Below, one piece after another: positions 49,502-59,500 of a stretch of DNA of 64,000 nucleotides. The notes beneath the pieces are model-generated. The model was not told the origin of the DNA, searched no databases, and was given only the letters and a program-made list of their open reading frames with translations. Every line of letters begins with the position of its first letter. Position 1 is the stretch's first letter. The stretch is from Streptomyces sp. ICC1. Lineage in GTDB: Bacteria > Actinomycetota > Actinomycetes > Streptomycetales > Streptomycetaceae. The translations under genes and the position numbers were made by a program. The DNA is taken from NCBI RefSeq assembly GCF_003287935.1, contig NZ_CP030287.1, positions 4,368,267-4,432,266 on the forward strand, written 5' to 3'.

Positions 49502-50461
49502 ATGACCGCAAGCACCACCCGTCGTACGACCGCCGCCCGGTCCCGGATCGCCGCGGTCGGCGCGATCGCGGTCGCCGGCGCCCTGATCCTCACCGGCTGT
49601 GGTGACCAGACGGACAAGGGTTCCGCGGCCACGCCGTCGGGCAAGGAGAACAGCGCCCCGCTGTTCTCCAAGCTGCCGAAGAAGATCCAGGACGCGGGCG
49701 TCATCAAGGTCGGCACGGACGCCACCTACGCGCCGATGGAGTTCACCGAGGGCGGCAAGATCGTCGGTGTCGACCCCGGCATCGCCGAGGCGCTCGGCAA
49801 GCAGCTCGGTGTCACCTTCAAGTTCGAGTCGGGCACCTTCGACACCCTGATCGGCAGCATGCAGACGGGCCGCAGCGACGTGGTCATGTCCTCGCTCACC
49901 GACACCAAGGCCCGTCAGGAGGGCCTGGACGACAAGGGCGCCAAGACCGGTGCGGGCGTCGACTTCGTCGACTACTTCAGCGCCTCGACCGGCATCCTGG
50001 TCAAGAAGGGCAACCCGGACGGGATCAAGACCCTCGACGACCTCTGCGGCAAGAAGGTCGCCGTCCAGCGCGGCACGACCTACGAGCAGTCCGCCAAGGA
50101 CCAGTCCGAGAAGTGCAAGACGGCCGGCAAGGGCGAGGTCTCCATCGAGTCCTTCCCGACCGACGCCGAGGCCCAGACCCGCGTGAAGGCCGGCGGCGCC
50201 GTCGCCGACCTGAACGACTCCCCGGTCGCCGCGTACATCGCGCAGACCGCCGGCGGCGGCAACGACTTCGAGGCCATCGCCAACCCGACCGACGCCGGCC
50301 TGTTCGGCATCGCGGTGGACAAGAAGAACACCGAGCTGCGCGACGCCCTCAAGGCAGCCCTCGACGCGATCATCAAGGACGGCTCGTACAAGGCCGCCCT
50401 CGACAAGTGGAACGCGGGCTCCGGCGCCGTTACCGAGGCCAAGACCAACGCAGGCCAGTAA
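49502..50461 (+). CDS. Polar amino-acid ABC transporter substrate-binding lipoprotein
   Basis: 319 residues. Signal peptide with lipobox ILTGC (cysteine about 33), then a type 3 (GlnH/HisJ-like) binding fold: IKVGTDATYAPMEF, GVDPGIAEALGKQLGV, SGTFDTLIGSMQTGRSDVVM, LDDLCGKKVAVQRGTTYEQ. Together with permease and ATPase downstream it makes one operon. Ligand is probably glutamate/aspartate/glutamine or a cationic amino acid; not determinable here. Start ATG 49502 with GGAGGAACC. Confidence 0.93.
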   Translation: MTASTTRRTTAARSRIAAVGAIAVAGALILTGCGDQTDKGSAATPSGKENSAPLFSKLPKKIQDAGVIKVGTDATYAPMEFTEGGKIVGVDPGIAEALGKQLGVTFKFESGTFDTLIGSMQTGRSDVVMSSLTDTKARQEGLDDKGAKTGAGVDFVDYFSASTGILVKKGNPDGIKTLDDLCGKKVAVQRGTTYEQSAKDQSEKCKTAGKGEVSIESFPTDAEAQTRVKAGGAVADLNDSPVAAYIAQTAGGGNDFEAIANPTDAGLFGIAVDKKNTELRDALKAALDAIIKDGSYKAALDKWNAGSGAVTEAKTNAGQ

Positions 50462-50499
50462 CCTCCGCGCCCCACGCAGCACACTGAAGGGCAGTCACT

Positions 50500-51440
50500 G
50501 TGACTGACAAGCTCGACAAGGTCCCGGGCCCGGCGGACACCCCGCCGGCCGGGGCCGTCCCCCCCGAGGCGATCCGTGCCATCCCGGTCCGCCACTACGG
50601 GCGCTGGATCAGCGCCATCGTCGTCATCGGCCTGGTCGTGGCGCTCGCCATCGCCTTCTCGCAGGGCAACGTCCGCTGGGCGACCGTGCCGGAGAAGCTG
50701 TTCGACTCCACCATCATCCGGGGTCTGTTCAACACGATCTGGATCAGCGTCGCCTCGATGGCCCTGGGCTTGGTGCTCGGTGTCCTCTTCGCAGTGATGC
50801 GGCTCTCGAAGAACCCGGTGACCAGCACCATCGCCTGGTTCTACATCTGGTTCTTCCGCGGCACCCCGGTGTACGTGCAGCTCCTCATCTGGTTCAACCT
50901 CGCCCTGATCTTCCCGGTCCTGAACCTCGGGTTCTACAAGGACGAGATGACCCAGGTCATGACCCCGTTCCTGGCCGCCCTGCTGGGCCTCGGCCTGAAC
51001 GAGGGCGCGTACATGGCGGAGATCGTCCGGGCCGGCATCCAGTCGGTCGACGAGGGCCAGACCGAGGCCTCGCACGCGCTCGGCATGACCCAGGCGAAGA
51101 CCATGCGCCGGATCGTGCTGCCGCAGGCCATGCGGGTGATCGTGCCGCCCACGGGCAACGAGTTCATCAACATGCTCAAGACCTCGTCGCTCGTGGTCGC
51201 CGTCCAGTACTTCGACCTGCTGCGCGCGGCCCAGGACATCGCCTCCACCTCGTTCGCGGTGATGGAGATGTTCTTCGTCGCGTCGATCTGGTACCTCGCC
51301 CTGACCAGCGTGTTCAGCGTCGGGCAGTACTACCTGGAGCGCCGCTACTCGCGCGGCACGCTGCGATCCCTGCCGCCCACCCCGCTGCAGAAGATCAAGG
51401 CGAACCTCTCCCGCTTCTCGAACCGCAAGGCGGTGGCCTG

Positions 51441-51441
<1 letters not shown>
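50500..51441 (+). CDS. Polar amino-acid ABC transporter permease
   Basis: 313 residues from GTG 50500. About five or six TM helices with the HisM/GlnP-type permease core: [35 protein letters not shown] and the EAA-loop [21 protein letters not shown] that docks to the ATPase. N-terminal 25 residues are Pro-rich and cytosolic. One permease gene only, so it forms a homodimer. Its stop overlaps the start of the ATPase gene (TGATG at 51439-51443). Confidence 0.94.
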
Positions 51442-52208
<767 letters not shown>

Positions 52209-52254
52209 CCGCTCCGCTGCTCCGCTGCTCAGCTGTCACCGCTCCACACGCGCC

Positions 52255-52286
52255 AGGGGCGGTACGGGTCCTCCCGTACCGCCCCT
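52255..52286. terminator. Bidirectional terminator between ABC operon and methyltransferase
   Basis: AGGGGCGGTACGGG (52255-52268) pairs perfectly with CCCGTACCGCCCCT (52273-52286), loop TCCT. It lies between two convergent genes. Confidence 0.85.
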
Positions 52287-52306
52287 GCCGCATGCCCGGG
52301 TCCCTG

Positions 52307-53077
52307 CTACTTCAGGCCCAGCACCAGTGCGTCCGACGGCGAGCGCCAGACCGTACGGGCCTCCGCGAAGCCGGCGGCGCGCAGCGTGTCCGCGTGCCAG
52401 GACTCGGGCGGGGTGTCGCCGTCCGCGTGCTCCCCGTAGATCTCGAAGCGGGCCTTCGTCGGCTCGGCGAGCGCCGGGTCGGCGGCCGCGAGGGCCCACC
52501 ACTCGCGCCAGTCGAGCACCCCGGCCGCCTTCGCCCGGTCCATGCCTGCGTGGCGGTGGGCGCGCTCGGCGGCGTTGATCCGCGGGGTGGCGGGGTCGGG
52601 CATGTGGTCGGCGTTCATGAACACCCCGCCGGTGCGCACCAGGGGCGCGAGCTGCCCGTACAGGACGGTCAGGTCCTCGCTGGGCAGCCAGTGCAGGGCG
52701 GTGGCGGTCAGCACGGCGTCGTAGGAGCCGTGGGGGAGGGCCGCGCGCCAGTCGGGGTCCTTGAGGTCGGCGGTCACGAAGGTGACCCGCGGGTCGCCGG
52801 CGAAGTGGCCCCGGGCGATCGTCAACAGCGCGGGGTCGAGATCGACGCCCGTACTGGTGGATTCCGGGAACCTCTTGAGGACGCGGTCCGTGATGCTTCC
52901 CGTGCCGCAGGCGAGGTCCAGCACCCGGGGGGCGGTGCCCACCAGGGCCTCGAGCATGTCCAGCATCACCCGGAACCGCTCCTCGCGGTCCGGCATGTAC
53001 CACTCCTGCTGGCGGTCCCAGCTGTCCTGCCAGGCCTGCCAGTCGGCGGGTGCCGTATCAGAGCGTGCCGTATCCAC
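52307..53077 (-). CDS. Class I SAM-dependent methyltransferase (trans-aconitate methyltransferase-like)
   Basis: About 256 residues. The SAM-binding motif I is VLDLACGTGSITDRVL (about 50-65), motif II acid GVDLDPALL, and motif III DAVLTATALHWL. The HWL segment and the C-terminal PPESWHADTLRAAGFAEART resemble trans-aconitate 2-methyltransferase and other small-molecule enzymes. GTG 53077 (or 53080) follows GGAGG and is preferred over the open-frame start at 53134. Divergent from the CGNR gene. Confidence 0.85.
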   Translation of the reverse strand: MDTARSDTAPADWQAWQDSWDRQQEWYMPDREERFRVMLDMLEALVGTAPRVLDLACGTGSITDRVLKRFPESTSTGVDLDPALLTIARGHFAGDPRVTFVTADLKDPDWRAALPHGSYDAVLTATALHWLPSEDLTVLYGQLAPLVRTGGVFMNADHMPDPATPRINAAERAHRHAGMDRAKAAGVLDWREWWALAAADPALAEPTKARFEIYGEHADGDTPPESWHADTLRAAGFAEARTVWRSPSDALVLGLK

Positions 53078-53159
53078 CACGAAATCCTCCACGCGTAATA
53101 CCCTCGAACATGTCTCAGCCGTTACCCGAGACACTAATCCGCAGCCGTAAGGACTACAA

Positions 53160-53816
53160 GTGGAACTGGCCCATTACTCGGACTATGCCGTGCGCCTGGT
53201 CAACACCGAGGAGCCGGCCCGCAACAAGGACTCGCTGACCTCCGTGGACGCCGTCCGCACCCTGTTCGGCGCCAGCGTGCAGATGGCCCGCCGCGTCACG
53301 GACGGCGACGTCACCCGCTTCCGCAACGTCCGCGGCCGGCTGCGCTCGGTCTTCGAAGCCGCCGACACGGGCGACCACGTACTCGCCGTCGACCTGCTGA
53401 ACTCCCTGCTCATGGAGTTCCCGGTCAGCCCCCAGATCTCGGGGCACGTGGCCATCGACGAGCACGGCGAACAGGGCGAGCACAGCGAGCACGGTGGCCC
53501 CGACTGGCACATCCACCTCGCCGACCACCCCTCGAACGCCTCCGCCGGCTACGCCGCGATCGCGTGCTTCGGGCTGGCCTTCCACCTCACCGCGCACGGC
53601 CCCGACCGGCTCGGCCTGTGCCAGGCGCCGCCCTGCCGCAACGCCTACCTCGACACCTCCACCAACCGCTCCCGGCGCTACTGCTCCGACCGGTGCGCCA
53701 CCCGCGCGAACGTGGCCGCCTACCGCGCCCGCAAGCGCCTGGAGGCCGAGACGTCCGTGCGCAGCGGCCGCAGCGCCGAGGAGGCCCAGGAAAGCCACGC
53801 CCTCAGCGAGCGCTGA
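53160..53816 (+). CDS. CGNR zinc-finger transcriptional regulator (ABATE family)
   Basis: 218 residues. An N-terminal ABATE-like helical domain (about 1-145; TEEPARNKDSLTSVDAVRTL) is followed by a CGNR zinc finger with cysteines in LGLCQAPPCRNAYLDTSTN and RRYCSDRCATRANVAAYRAR (about 152-188). ABATE-domain proteins are stress-linked regulators. Start GTG 53160, without an evident ribosome-binding site. A His/Glu-rich insertion (DEHGEQGEHSEHGG, about 99-112) could bind metal, of interest beside the nickel SOD genes. Its 3' end overlaps sodX by 97 bp. Confidence 0.85.
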   Translation: MELAHYSDYAVRLVNTEEPARNKDSLTSVDAVRTLFGASVQMARRVTDGDVTRFRNVRGRLRSVFEAADTGDHVLAVDLLNSLLMEFPVSPQISGHVAIDEHGEQGEHSEHGGPDWHIHLADHPSNASAGYAAIACFGLAFHLTAHGPDRLGLCQAPPCRNAYLDTSTNRSRRYCSDRCATRANVAAYRARKRLEAETSVRSGRSAEEAQESHALSER

Positions 53817-54187
53817 TCGTCCGCCGCGTGCTCGGGGCGCGGCCGCGGCCGCCAGCGCGCCACCCCGGTCGCCAGCACGAGCTCGTCGGGCACCGCCCCG
53901 TAGTCGGTGCTGTCGCCCGTCTCGTTGTACGGGTTGTCGCCCAGCACCCACCAGCCGCCCGGCCGCCGCTCCGCCGCCCGCTTGACGACCAGCAGGTCCT
54001 GCTGGAACGGGTGGCGCAGCACCACCACGTGGCCCGGGCGCACCGGAGCCCCGTAGCGGACCAGCAACTGGTCCCCGTGCTCCAGCGTCGGGGCCATCGA
54101 GGGGCCCGTCACCTCCAGGATCCCGATCCGCTTCAACGGCGACGTCCACTCCCGCGTCCGCCGGCGCGAGCGCGCGCTCTCCGCCAT
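53720..54187 (-). CDS. sodX: Nickel-type superoxide dismutase maturation protease
   Basis: 155 residues, a small S26 (signal-peptidase-like) serine protease. Catalytic serine in EVTGPSMAPTLEHGD (about 30) and lysine in DLLVVKRAAERR (about 70) are visible, along with WWVLGDNPYNETGDS. It is the standard neighbour of sodN and cleaves the SodN propeptide so that the nickel-hook histidine becomes the N-terminus. No signal peptide. Start ATG 54187 follows AGGAGG. It is divergent from sodN, and its C-terminus extends 97 bp into the convergent CGNR gene. Confidence 0.92.
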   Translation of the reverse strand: MAESARSRRRTREWTSPLKRIGILEVTGPSMAPTLEHGDQLLVRYGAPVRPGHVVVLRHPFQQDLLVVKRAAERRPGGWWVLGDNPYNETGDSTDYGAVPDELVLATGVARWRPRPRPEHAADDQRSLRAWLSWASSALRPLRTDVSASRRLRAR

Positions 54188-54370
54188 CCCTGACCTCCTA
54201 GGCCGGCTCTCGTCCCACCCCGCATGCTGCCGCACTCTTCCGTACATTCGCGCACCGCCCCGGGCACGCCCCTGGACTTTTGTCCCAACCACACGGGGGC
54301 GCCCGCGAAAAGGCCCTTCGCACGGAGTAATCTCCCCCTTGAGAAGACGATCACGAGGAGGACAAACTCC

Positions 54371-54766
54371 ATGCTTTCCCGCCTGTTCGCCCCCAAGGCG
54401 AAGGTCTCCGCCCACTGCGATCTTCCGTGCGGCGTGTACGACCCTGCCCAGGCCCGCATCGAGGCCGAGTCCGTCAAGGCCGTGCAGGAGAAGTACCAGG
54501 CCAACGACGACGCCGACTTCCGCGCGCGCGCCATCACCATCAAGGAGCAGCGCGCCGAGCTCGCGAAGCACCACGTCTCCGTGCTGTGGAGCGACTACTT
54601 CAAGCCGCCGCACTTCGAGAAGTACCCGCAGCTGCACTCCCTGGTCAACGACACCCTGAAGGCCCTCTCGGCCGCCAAGGCGTCGAACGACCCGGCGACC
54701 GGCGCCAAGGCGCTGGAGCTCATCGCCGAGATCGACCGCATCTTCTGGGAGACCAAGGCCGCCTGA
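54371..54766 (+). CDS. sodN: Nickel superoxide dismutase
   Basis: 131 residues. A 14-residue propeptide (MLSRLFAPKAKVSA) precedes the nickel hook HCDLPCGVYDP, where His1, Cys2 and Cys6 bind nickel. The rest is a four-helix bundle (ESVKAVQEKYQ, HHVSVLWSDYFKPPHF, ALELIAEIDRIFWETK). Hexameric enzyme removing superoxide. Start ATG 54371 with GAGGAGG. In Streptomyces, sodN is positively linked to nickel and regulated with Nur; no clear Nur box was found by eye. A strong terminator follows. Confidence 0.97.
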   Translation: MLSRLFAPKAKVSAHCDLPCGVYDPAQARIEAESVKAVQEKYQANDDADFRARAITIKEQRAELAKHHVSVLWSDYFKPPHFEKYPQLHSLVNDTLKALSAAKASNDPATGAKALELIAEIDRIFWETKAA

Positions 54767-54801
54767 GCGCGCCCTGAGCGACCCTGTCCTCCGGGACGAT
54801 G

Positions 54802-54841
54802 ACGAAGGGGCCCGACCGCGTCAGCGGTCGGGCCCCTTCGT
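54802..54841. terminator. 18-bp terminator after sodN
   Basis: ACGAAGGGGCCCGACCGC (54802-54819) pairs perfectly with 54824-54841, loop GTCA. It lies between sodN and the convergent gene at 54877. Confidence 0.88.
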
Positions 54842-54876
54842 CGTGCGTGCGTGCGTGCGCTCGCGCGCGCGCCGCG

Positions 54877-55065
54877 CTACGCGTCCTCGTCGTCCTCGTC
54901 GTCGTCCAGGCGGGCCAGCCACGTGGCGAGGCGTTCCACCGGGACCTCGAAGTCCGGGTTCATGTCGACGAAGGTGCGCAGCTGCTCGGCGAGCCACTCG
55001 AAGGTGACCTCCTCCTCGCCGCGCCGCTTCTCCAGCTCCTCGATGCCGCGATCGGTGAAGTACAA
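54877..55065 (-). CDS. Small acidic conserved protein (DUF6104-like) with TTG start
   Basis: 62 residues. Begins (M)YFTDRGIEELEKRRGEEE and ends with an aspartate/glutamate run, a compact actinobacterial family without known function. No ATG or GTG is in place; TTG 55065 has GGAG six to seven bases upstream and gives the family's expected first residues. The frame stays open far upstream without coding support. Predicted helical and cytoplasmic. Confidence 0.82.
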   Translation of the reverse strand: MYFTDRGIEELEKRRGEEEVTFEWLAEQLRTFVDMNPDFEVPVERLATWLARLDDDEDDEDA

Positions 55066-55203
55066 GTCGGGCTCCGTGCGGTGGTCGGGTGTTTCCCGCC
55101 AGGATAATCCGCCCGGCCGCGGTGGTCGGACTTGACCGCTTTCCGCCGTTCGCGGAGCTCCTCCCCGGGGCAGGGATGGAGGGTCCGCGGCGGGAGGCAG
55201 GCG

Positions 55204-56436
55204 ATGGACCATCCGGAGCCCGGCGAAGGCGTGCTGTGGGCACTCGGCTCGACGGAACCCTCGGCCGAGGGCACCGCGCTGGTGCGCGGCGTACGGCGGT
55301 CCCGGCGGTTGGGGCTGCTGCGCGAGCTGCTGCGGGGCGTGGCCGAGGCCGTCCCCGGCGCGCAGGCGGCCGAGCACTGGGCCCTGCTGGAGGAGGCCGA
55401 GCGGCGCGACCCCGGCGCGGCCGGCGACGTGGTGCACTATCCGGCCACCGGGGTCTGGGCCGAGGAGACGCTGCGCCGGCTGCGCTCCCCGTACGGGCCG
55501 CCGCCCGACACCGGGCACCTCGGGGCGCTCGCCGCCGCCGCGGCGCTGCGGGCCGGCATCGGCTTCAAGGCCACGCTGCGGCCCGCGCACGGACGCCTCG
55601 TCCTGCCCACCCTCGGACTGCTGCGCCCGGCCCGCGCCGGCCCGGTCGTCCTCACCGAGGGCTCCTGGGACCCCGCGGACCCGGCCGCGCTGGCCCTGCA
55701 CGCGCTCCCCGGCGGGCGGGCCGCCCTCGACGACCTCGACCCCTACCGGGCCCCGGGGACCGTGCACCCGGCCCGCCGGCTCACCCCCAAGGGGCACAAG
55801 CGCTGGGACATCCAGTGGTCCGGCGCCCTCACGCTGCTCAGGCGCTACGACACCGCCCGCGCGGAGGAGGCCGGACTGCTGCTGCGCTCCGTCGTCCCGC
55901 TGTCCGGCAGCTCCCGGGCCGCCGGCGGGACCCTGCCCGAGGCGGCCGGCACCGTACTGGCACGGGCACAGGCCCCGCCCGCGCTGGCCGCGACCCTCGT
56001 GCACGAGGTGCAGCACGGGAAGCTGGCGGCCCTGGCGCAGGCGGTCGCCCTGCACACCGCCGACCGCTCCGCGCGCTACTGGGCGCCCTGGCGCGGCGAC
56101 CCGCGGCCCCTGGAGGGCCTGCTGCGGGGCGCGTACGCCCAGCTGGCACTGGCGGGCTACTGGCAGCGCGCCGCGCTCTACGGGGCCAGGGGGGCGTGGG
56201 CCCAGCACGCCCGGATCCGCGCGCAGGTCGCGGCGGTCCTGCCGGTGCTCCTGGCGCGGGCGGAACTCACCCGTGCGGGGCGGGTGTTCGTGGAGGCGAT
56301 GGCCGCGGCGGAGCGGGCCATGGACGGGGACCCGCCGCCGGGGGGCCAGCACGCGGTGGCCCGCGCGGCGGTGGAGCGGGACCGGGTGGCCTGGTGCGCG
56401 GCGCACCCGAACCTGGCCGCGTTCGCGGTCGCCTGA
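55204..56436 (+). CDS. HExxH-motif protein, putative peptide-modification metalloprotein
   Basis: 410 residues. ATG 55204 follows GGGAGGCAGG. Mostly helical and Ala/Leu/Arg-rich, with one clear metal-binding signature LVHEVQHGKLAAL (HExxH, about residues 264-268). It resembles the HExxH domain proteins often paired with radical SAM/SPASM maturases and FxSxx-type precursor peptides. No such partner is next to it here, so its function is unclear. Segments RWDIQWSGAL and SARYWAPWRGDPRPLEGLL look conserved. Convergent with kgd, separated by a terminator. Confidence 0.8.
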   Translation: MDHPEPGEGVLWALGSTEPSAEGTALVRGVRRSRRLGLLRELLRGVAEAVPGAQAAEHWALLEEAERRDPGAAGDVVHYPATGVWAEETLRRLRSPYGPPPDTGHLGALAAAAALRAGIGFKATLRPAHGRLVLPTLGLLRPARAGPVVLTEGSWDPADPAALALHALPGGRAALDDLDPYRAPGTVHPARRLTPKGHKRWDIQWSGALTLLRRYDTARAEEAGLLLRSVVPLSGSSRAAGGTLPEAAGTVLARAQAPPALAATLVHEVQHGKLAALAQAVALHTADRSARYWAPWRGDPRPLEGLLRGAYAQLALAGYWQRAALYGARGAWAQHARIRAQVAAVLPVLLARAELTRAGRVFVEAMAAAERAMDGDPPPGGQHAVARAAVERDRVAWCAAHPNLAAFAVA

Positions 56437-56501
56437 CACTTCGTCTCCCGGGGCTCCGCCCCGGACCCCGCGCATCGAACACGGGAGGGGCCCGAGACGG
56501 C

Positions 56502-56538
56502 CGGAAGGCCCGGACCCCCATGGGGTCCGGGCCTTCCG
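56502..56538. terminator. 17-bp bidirectional terminator
   Basis: CGGAAGGCCCGGACCCC (56502-56518) pairs with 56522-56538 with a 3-nt loop between the convergent HExxH and kgd genes. Confidence 0.85.
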
Positions 56539-56560
56539 CTCTTCGGGCCGAGCGCGGCGG

Positions 56561-59500
56561 CTACGCCTCGAAGACCTCGTTCATGAGGAGCTGCTGCTCC
56601 GCCTGGTGGCGCTTGGCCGAACCGACCGCCGGCGAGGAGCCGTGCGGGCGGGAGATGCGGCGCAGGCGCTCGCCGGCCGGGATGTCCGCGCCGACCGCCA
56701 GGTCGAGGTGGTCGATCAGGTTCAGCGCGATGAACGGCCACGCACCCTGGTTCGCCGGCTCCTCCTGGGCCCAGATGTACTTCGCCGCGTTCGGGAACTT
56801 GGCGATCTCCGCCTGGAGTTCCGCGCCCGGCAGCGGGTACAGCCGCTCGATGCGGATAATCGCCGTTTCGCGAGCCGCAGCGTCGGTGGTACCGCGCTTC
56901 TCCCGCTCGGCCTCGAGGTCGTAGTAGACCTTGCCCGCGCAGAAGACGACCTTGCGGATCTCGTTCGGGTCACCGGCTCCGGAGGAGACGCGCGTGTCGC
57001 CGATGACCGGACGGAAGGAACCGGTCGTGAACTCCTCCGCCTTCGACGCCGCGGCCTTCAGGCGCAGCATCGACTTCGGGGTGAAGACGATGAGCGGCTT
57101 GTGGTGCGGGTTGTGGACCTGCCAGCGCAGCAGGTGGAAGTAGTTCGACGGGAGCGTGGGCATGGCCACCGTCATGTTGTCCTGCGCGCACATCTGCAGG
57201 AAGCGCTCGGGGCGCGCGGAGGAGTGGTCCGGGCCCTGGCCCTCGTAGCCGTGCGGCAGGAGGAGCGTGACGCCGGACGTCTGGCCCCACTTCTGCTCGG
57301 CCGAGGAGATGAACTCGTCGACGACGGTCTGCGCGCCGTTGACGAAGTCGCCGAACTGCGCCTCCCAGAGGACCAGCGCGTCCGGGCGGGCCAGCGAGTA
57401 GCCGTACTCGAAGCCCATCGCCGCGTACTCCGAGAGCAGCGAGTCGTAGACGTTGTAGCGGGCCTGGTCGTCCGACAGGTAGAGCAGCGGGGTGTAGTCC
57501 TCGCCGGTCTCCCGGTCGATGAGGACCGCGTGGCGCTGGCCGAACGTGCCGCGGCGGGAGTCCTGGCCGGACAGCCGGACCGGGGTGCCCTCCATCAGCA
57601 GCGAGCCGAAGGCGAGGGTCTCGCCCATGCCCCAGTCGATGGTGCCGTCGTCGATCATCGCGGCGCGGCGCTGCAGCTGCGGCAGCAGGCGCGGGTGGAC
57701 GGTGACCGTGTCGGGGATGTTGACCTGGGCCTCGGCGATGCGCTTGACGACCTCCTGGGAGATCGCCGTGTTCATCGCCACCGGGAAGTCGGCCTGCGGG
57801 GCCGGGATCGGCGGGATGGCCGCGGGCTGCGTGGCGGCCTCGCGGACCTCCGCGAAGACCTTCTCCAGCTGGCCCTGGAAGTCCTGGAGCGCCTGCTCGG
57901 CCTCTTCCAGGGTGATGTCGCCGCGACCGATGAGGGACTCGGTGTACAGCTTGCGCACCGAGCGCTTCTTGTCGATCAGGTCGTACATCAGCGGCTGCGT
58001 GAACGCCGGGTTGTCGGACTCGTTGTGCCCGCGGCGGCGGTAGCAGATGAGGTCGATGACCACGTCCTTGTTGAACGCCTGACGGAACTCGAAGGCGAGC
58101 CGCGCGATGCGGACCACGGCCTCCGGGTCGTCGCCGTTCACGTGGAAGATCGGCGCCTCGATCATGCGGGCCACGTCGGTCGCGTACATCGAGGAACGCG
58201 AGGACTCCGGGGCGGCGGTGAAGCCGACCTGGTTGTTGATGACCACGTGCACGGTGCCGCCGGTGCGGTAGCCGCGCAGCTGCGACATGTTCAGCGTCTC
58301 GGCGACCACACCCTGGCCCGCGAAGGCCGCGTCGCCGTGCAGGGCGACGGGCAGGACCGTGAAGTCCGTGCCGCCCTTGTTGATGATGTCCTGCTTGGCG
58401 CGGACGACGCCCTCCAGGACCGGGTCCACCGCCTCCAGGTGCGAGGGGTTCGCGACGAGCGAGACCTTGATCTGCTCCCCGTCCAGGCCCGTGAAGGTGC
58501 CGTTGGCGCCCAGGTGGTACTTGACGTCGCCGGAGCCGTGCATGGACTTCGGGTCGAGGTTGCCCTCGAACTCGCGGAAGATCTGCGCGTACGACTTGCC
58601 GACGATGTTGGCGAGCACGTTCAGCCGGCCGCGGTGGGCCATGCCGATCGCGACCTCTTCGAGGCGGGCCTCGGCGGCCGAGTCGATGACGGCGTCGAGC
58701 AGCGGGATGACGGACTCGCCGCCCTCCAGCGAGAAGCGCTTCTGGCCGACGTACTTCGTCTGCAGGAAGGTCTCGAAGGCCTCCGCGGCGTTCAGCCGGC
58801 GCAGGATCCGCAGCTGCTCCTCGCGCTCCGGCTTGGAGTGCGGGCGCTCGATGCGGTCCTGGATCCAGCGGCGCTGCTTCGGGTCCTGGATGTGCATGAA
58901 CTCGACGCCGGTGGTGCGGCAGTACGAGTCGCGCAGCACGCCGAGGATGTCGCGGAGCTTCATCATCGACTTGCCGGAGAAGCCGCCGACCGCGAACTCG
59001 CGCTCCAGGTCCCACAGGGTGAGGCCGTGCTCGGTGATGTCGAGGTCGGGGTGCTTGCGCTGCTTGTACTCCAGCGGGTCGGTGTCGGCCATGACGTGGC
59101 CGCGGACCCGGTAGGAGTGGATCAGCTCGAAGACGCGGGCGGCCTTCGTGACGTCGTCGTCGTGCGAGGCGTCGATGTCCCGGAGCCAGCGGACCGGCTC
59201 GTACGGGATGCGCAGCGCCTCGAAGACGTCGTCGTAGAAGCCGCTCTCGCCGAGCAGCATGTTCGCCACGACGCGCAGGAACTCGCCGGAGGCCGCGCCC
59301 TGGATGGTCCGGTGGTCGTACGTCGAGGTCAGGGTCATGACCTTGGAGATGCCCAGCTTGTTCAGGGTGTCCTGCGAGGTGCCCTGGAACTCCGCGGGGT
59401 AGTCCATCGAGCCGACGCCCATGATGACCGACTGTCCGGGCATCAGGCGGGGCACGGAGTGGACGGTGCCCAGGCCGCCGGGGTTGGTGAGGGAGACCGT

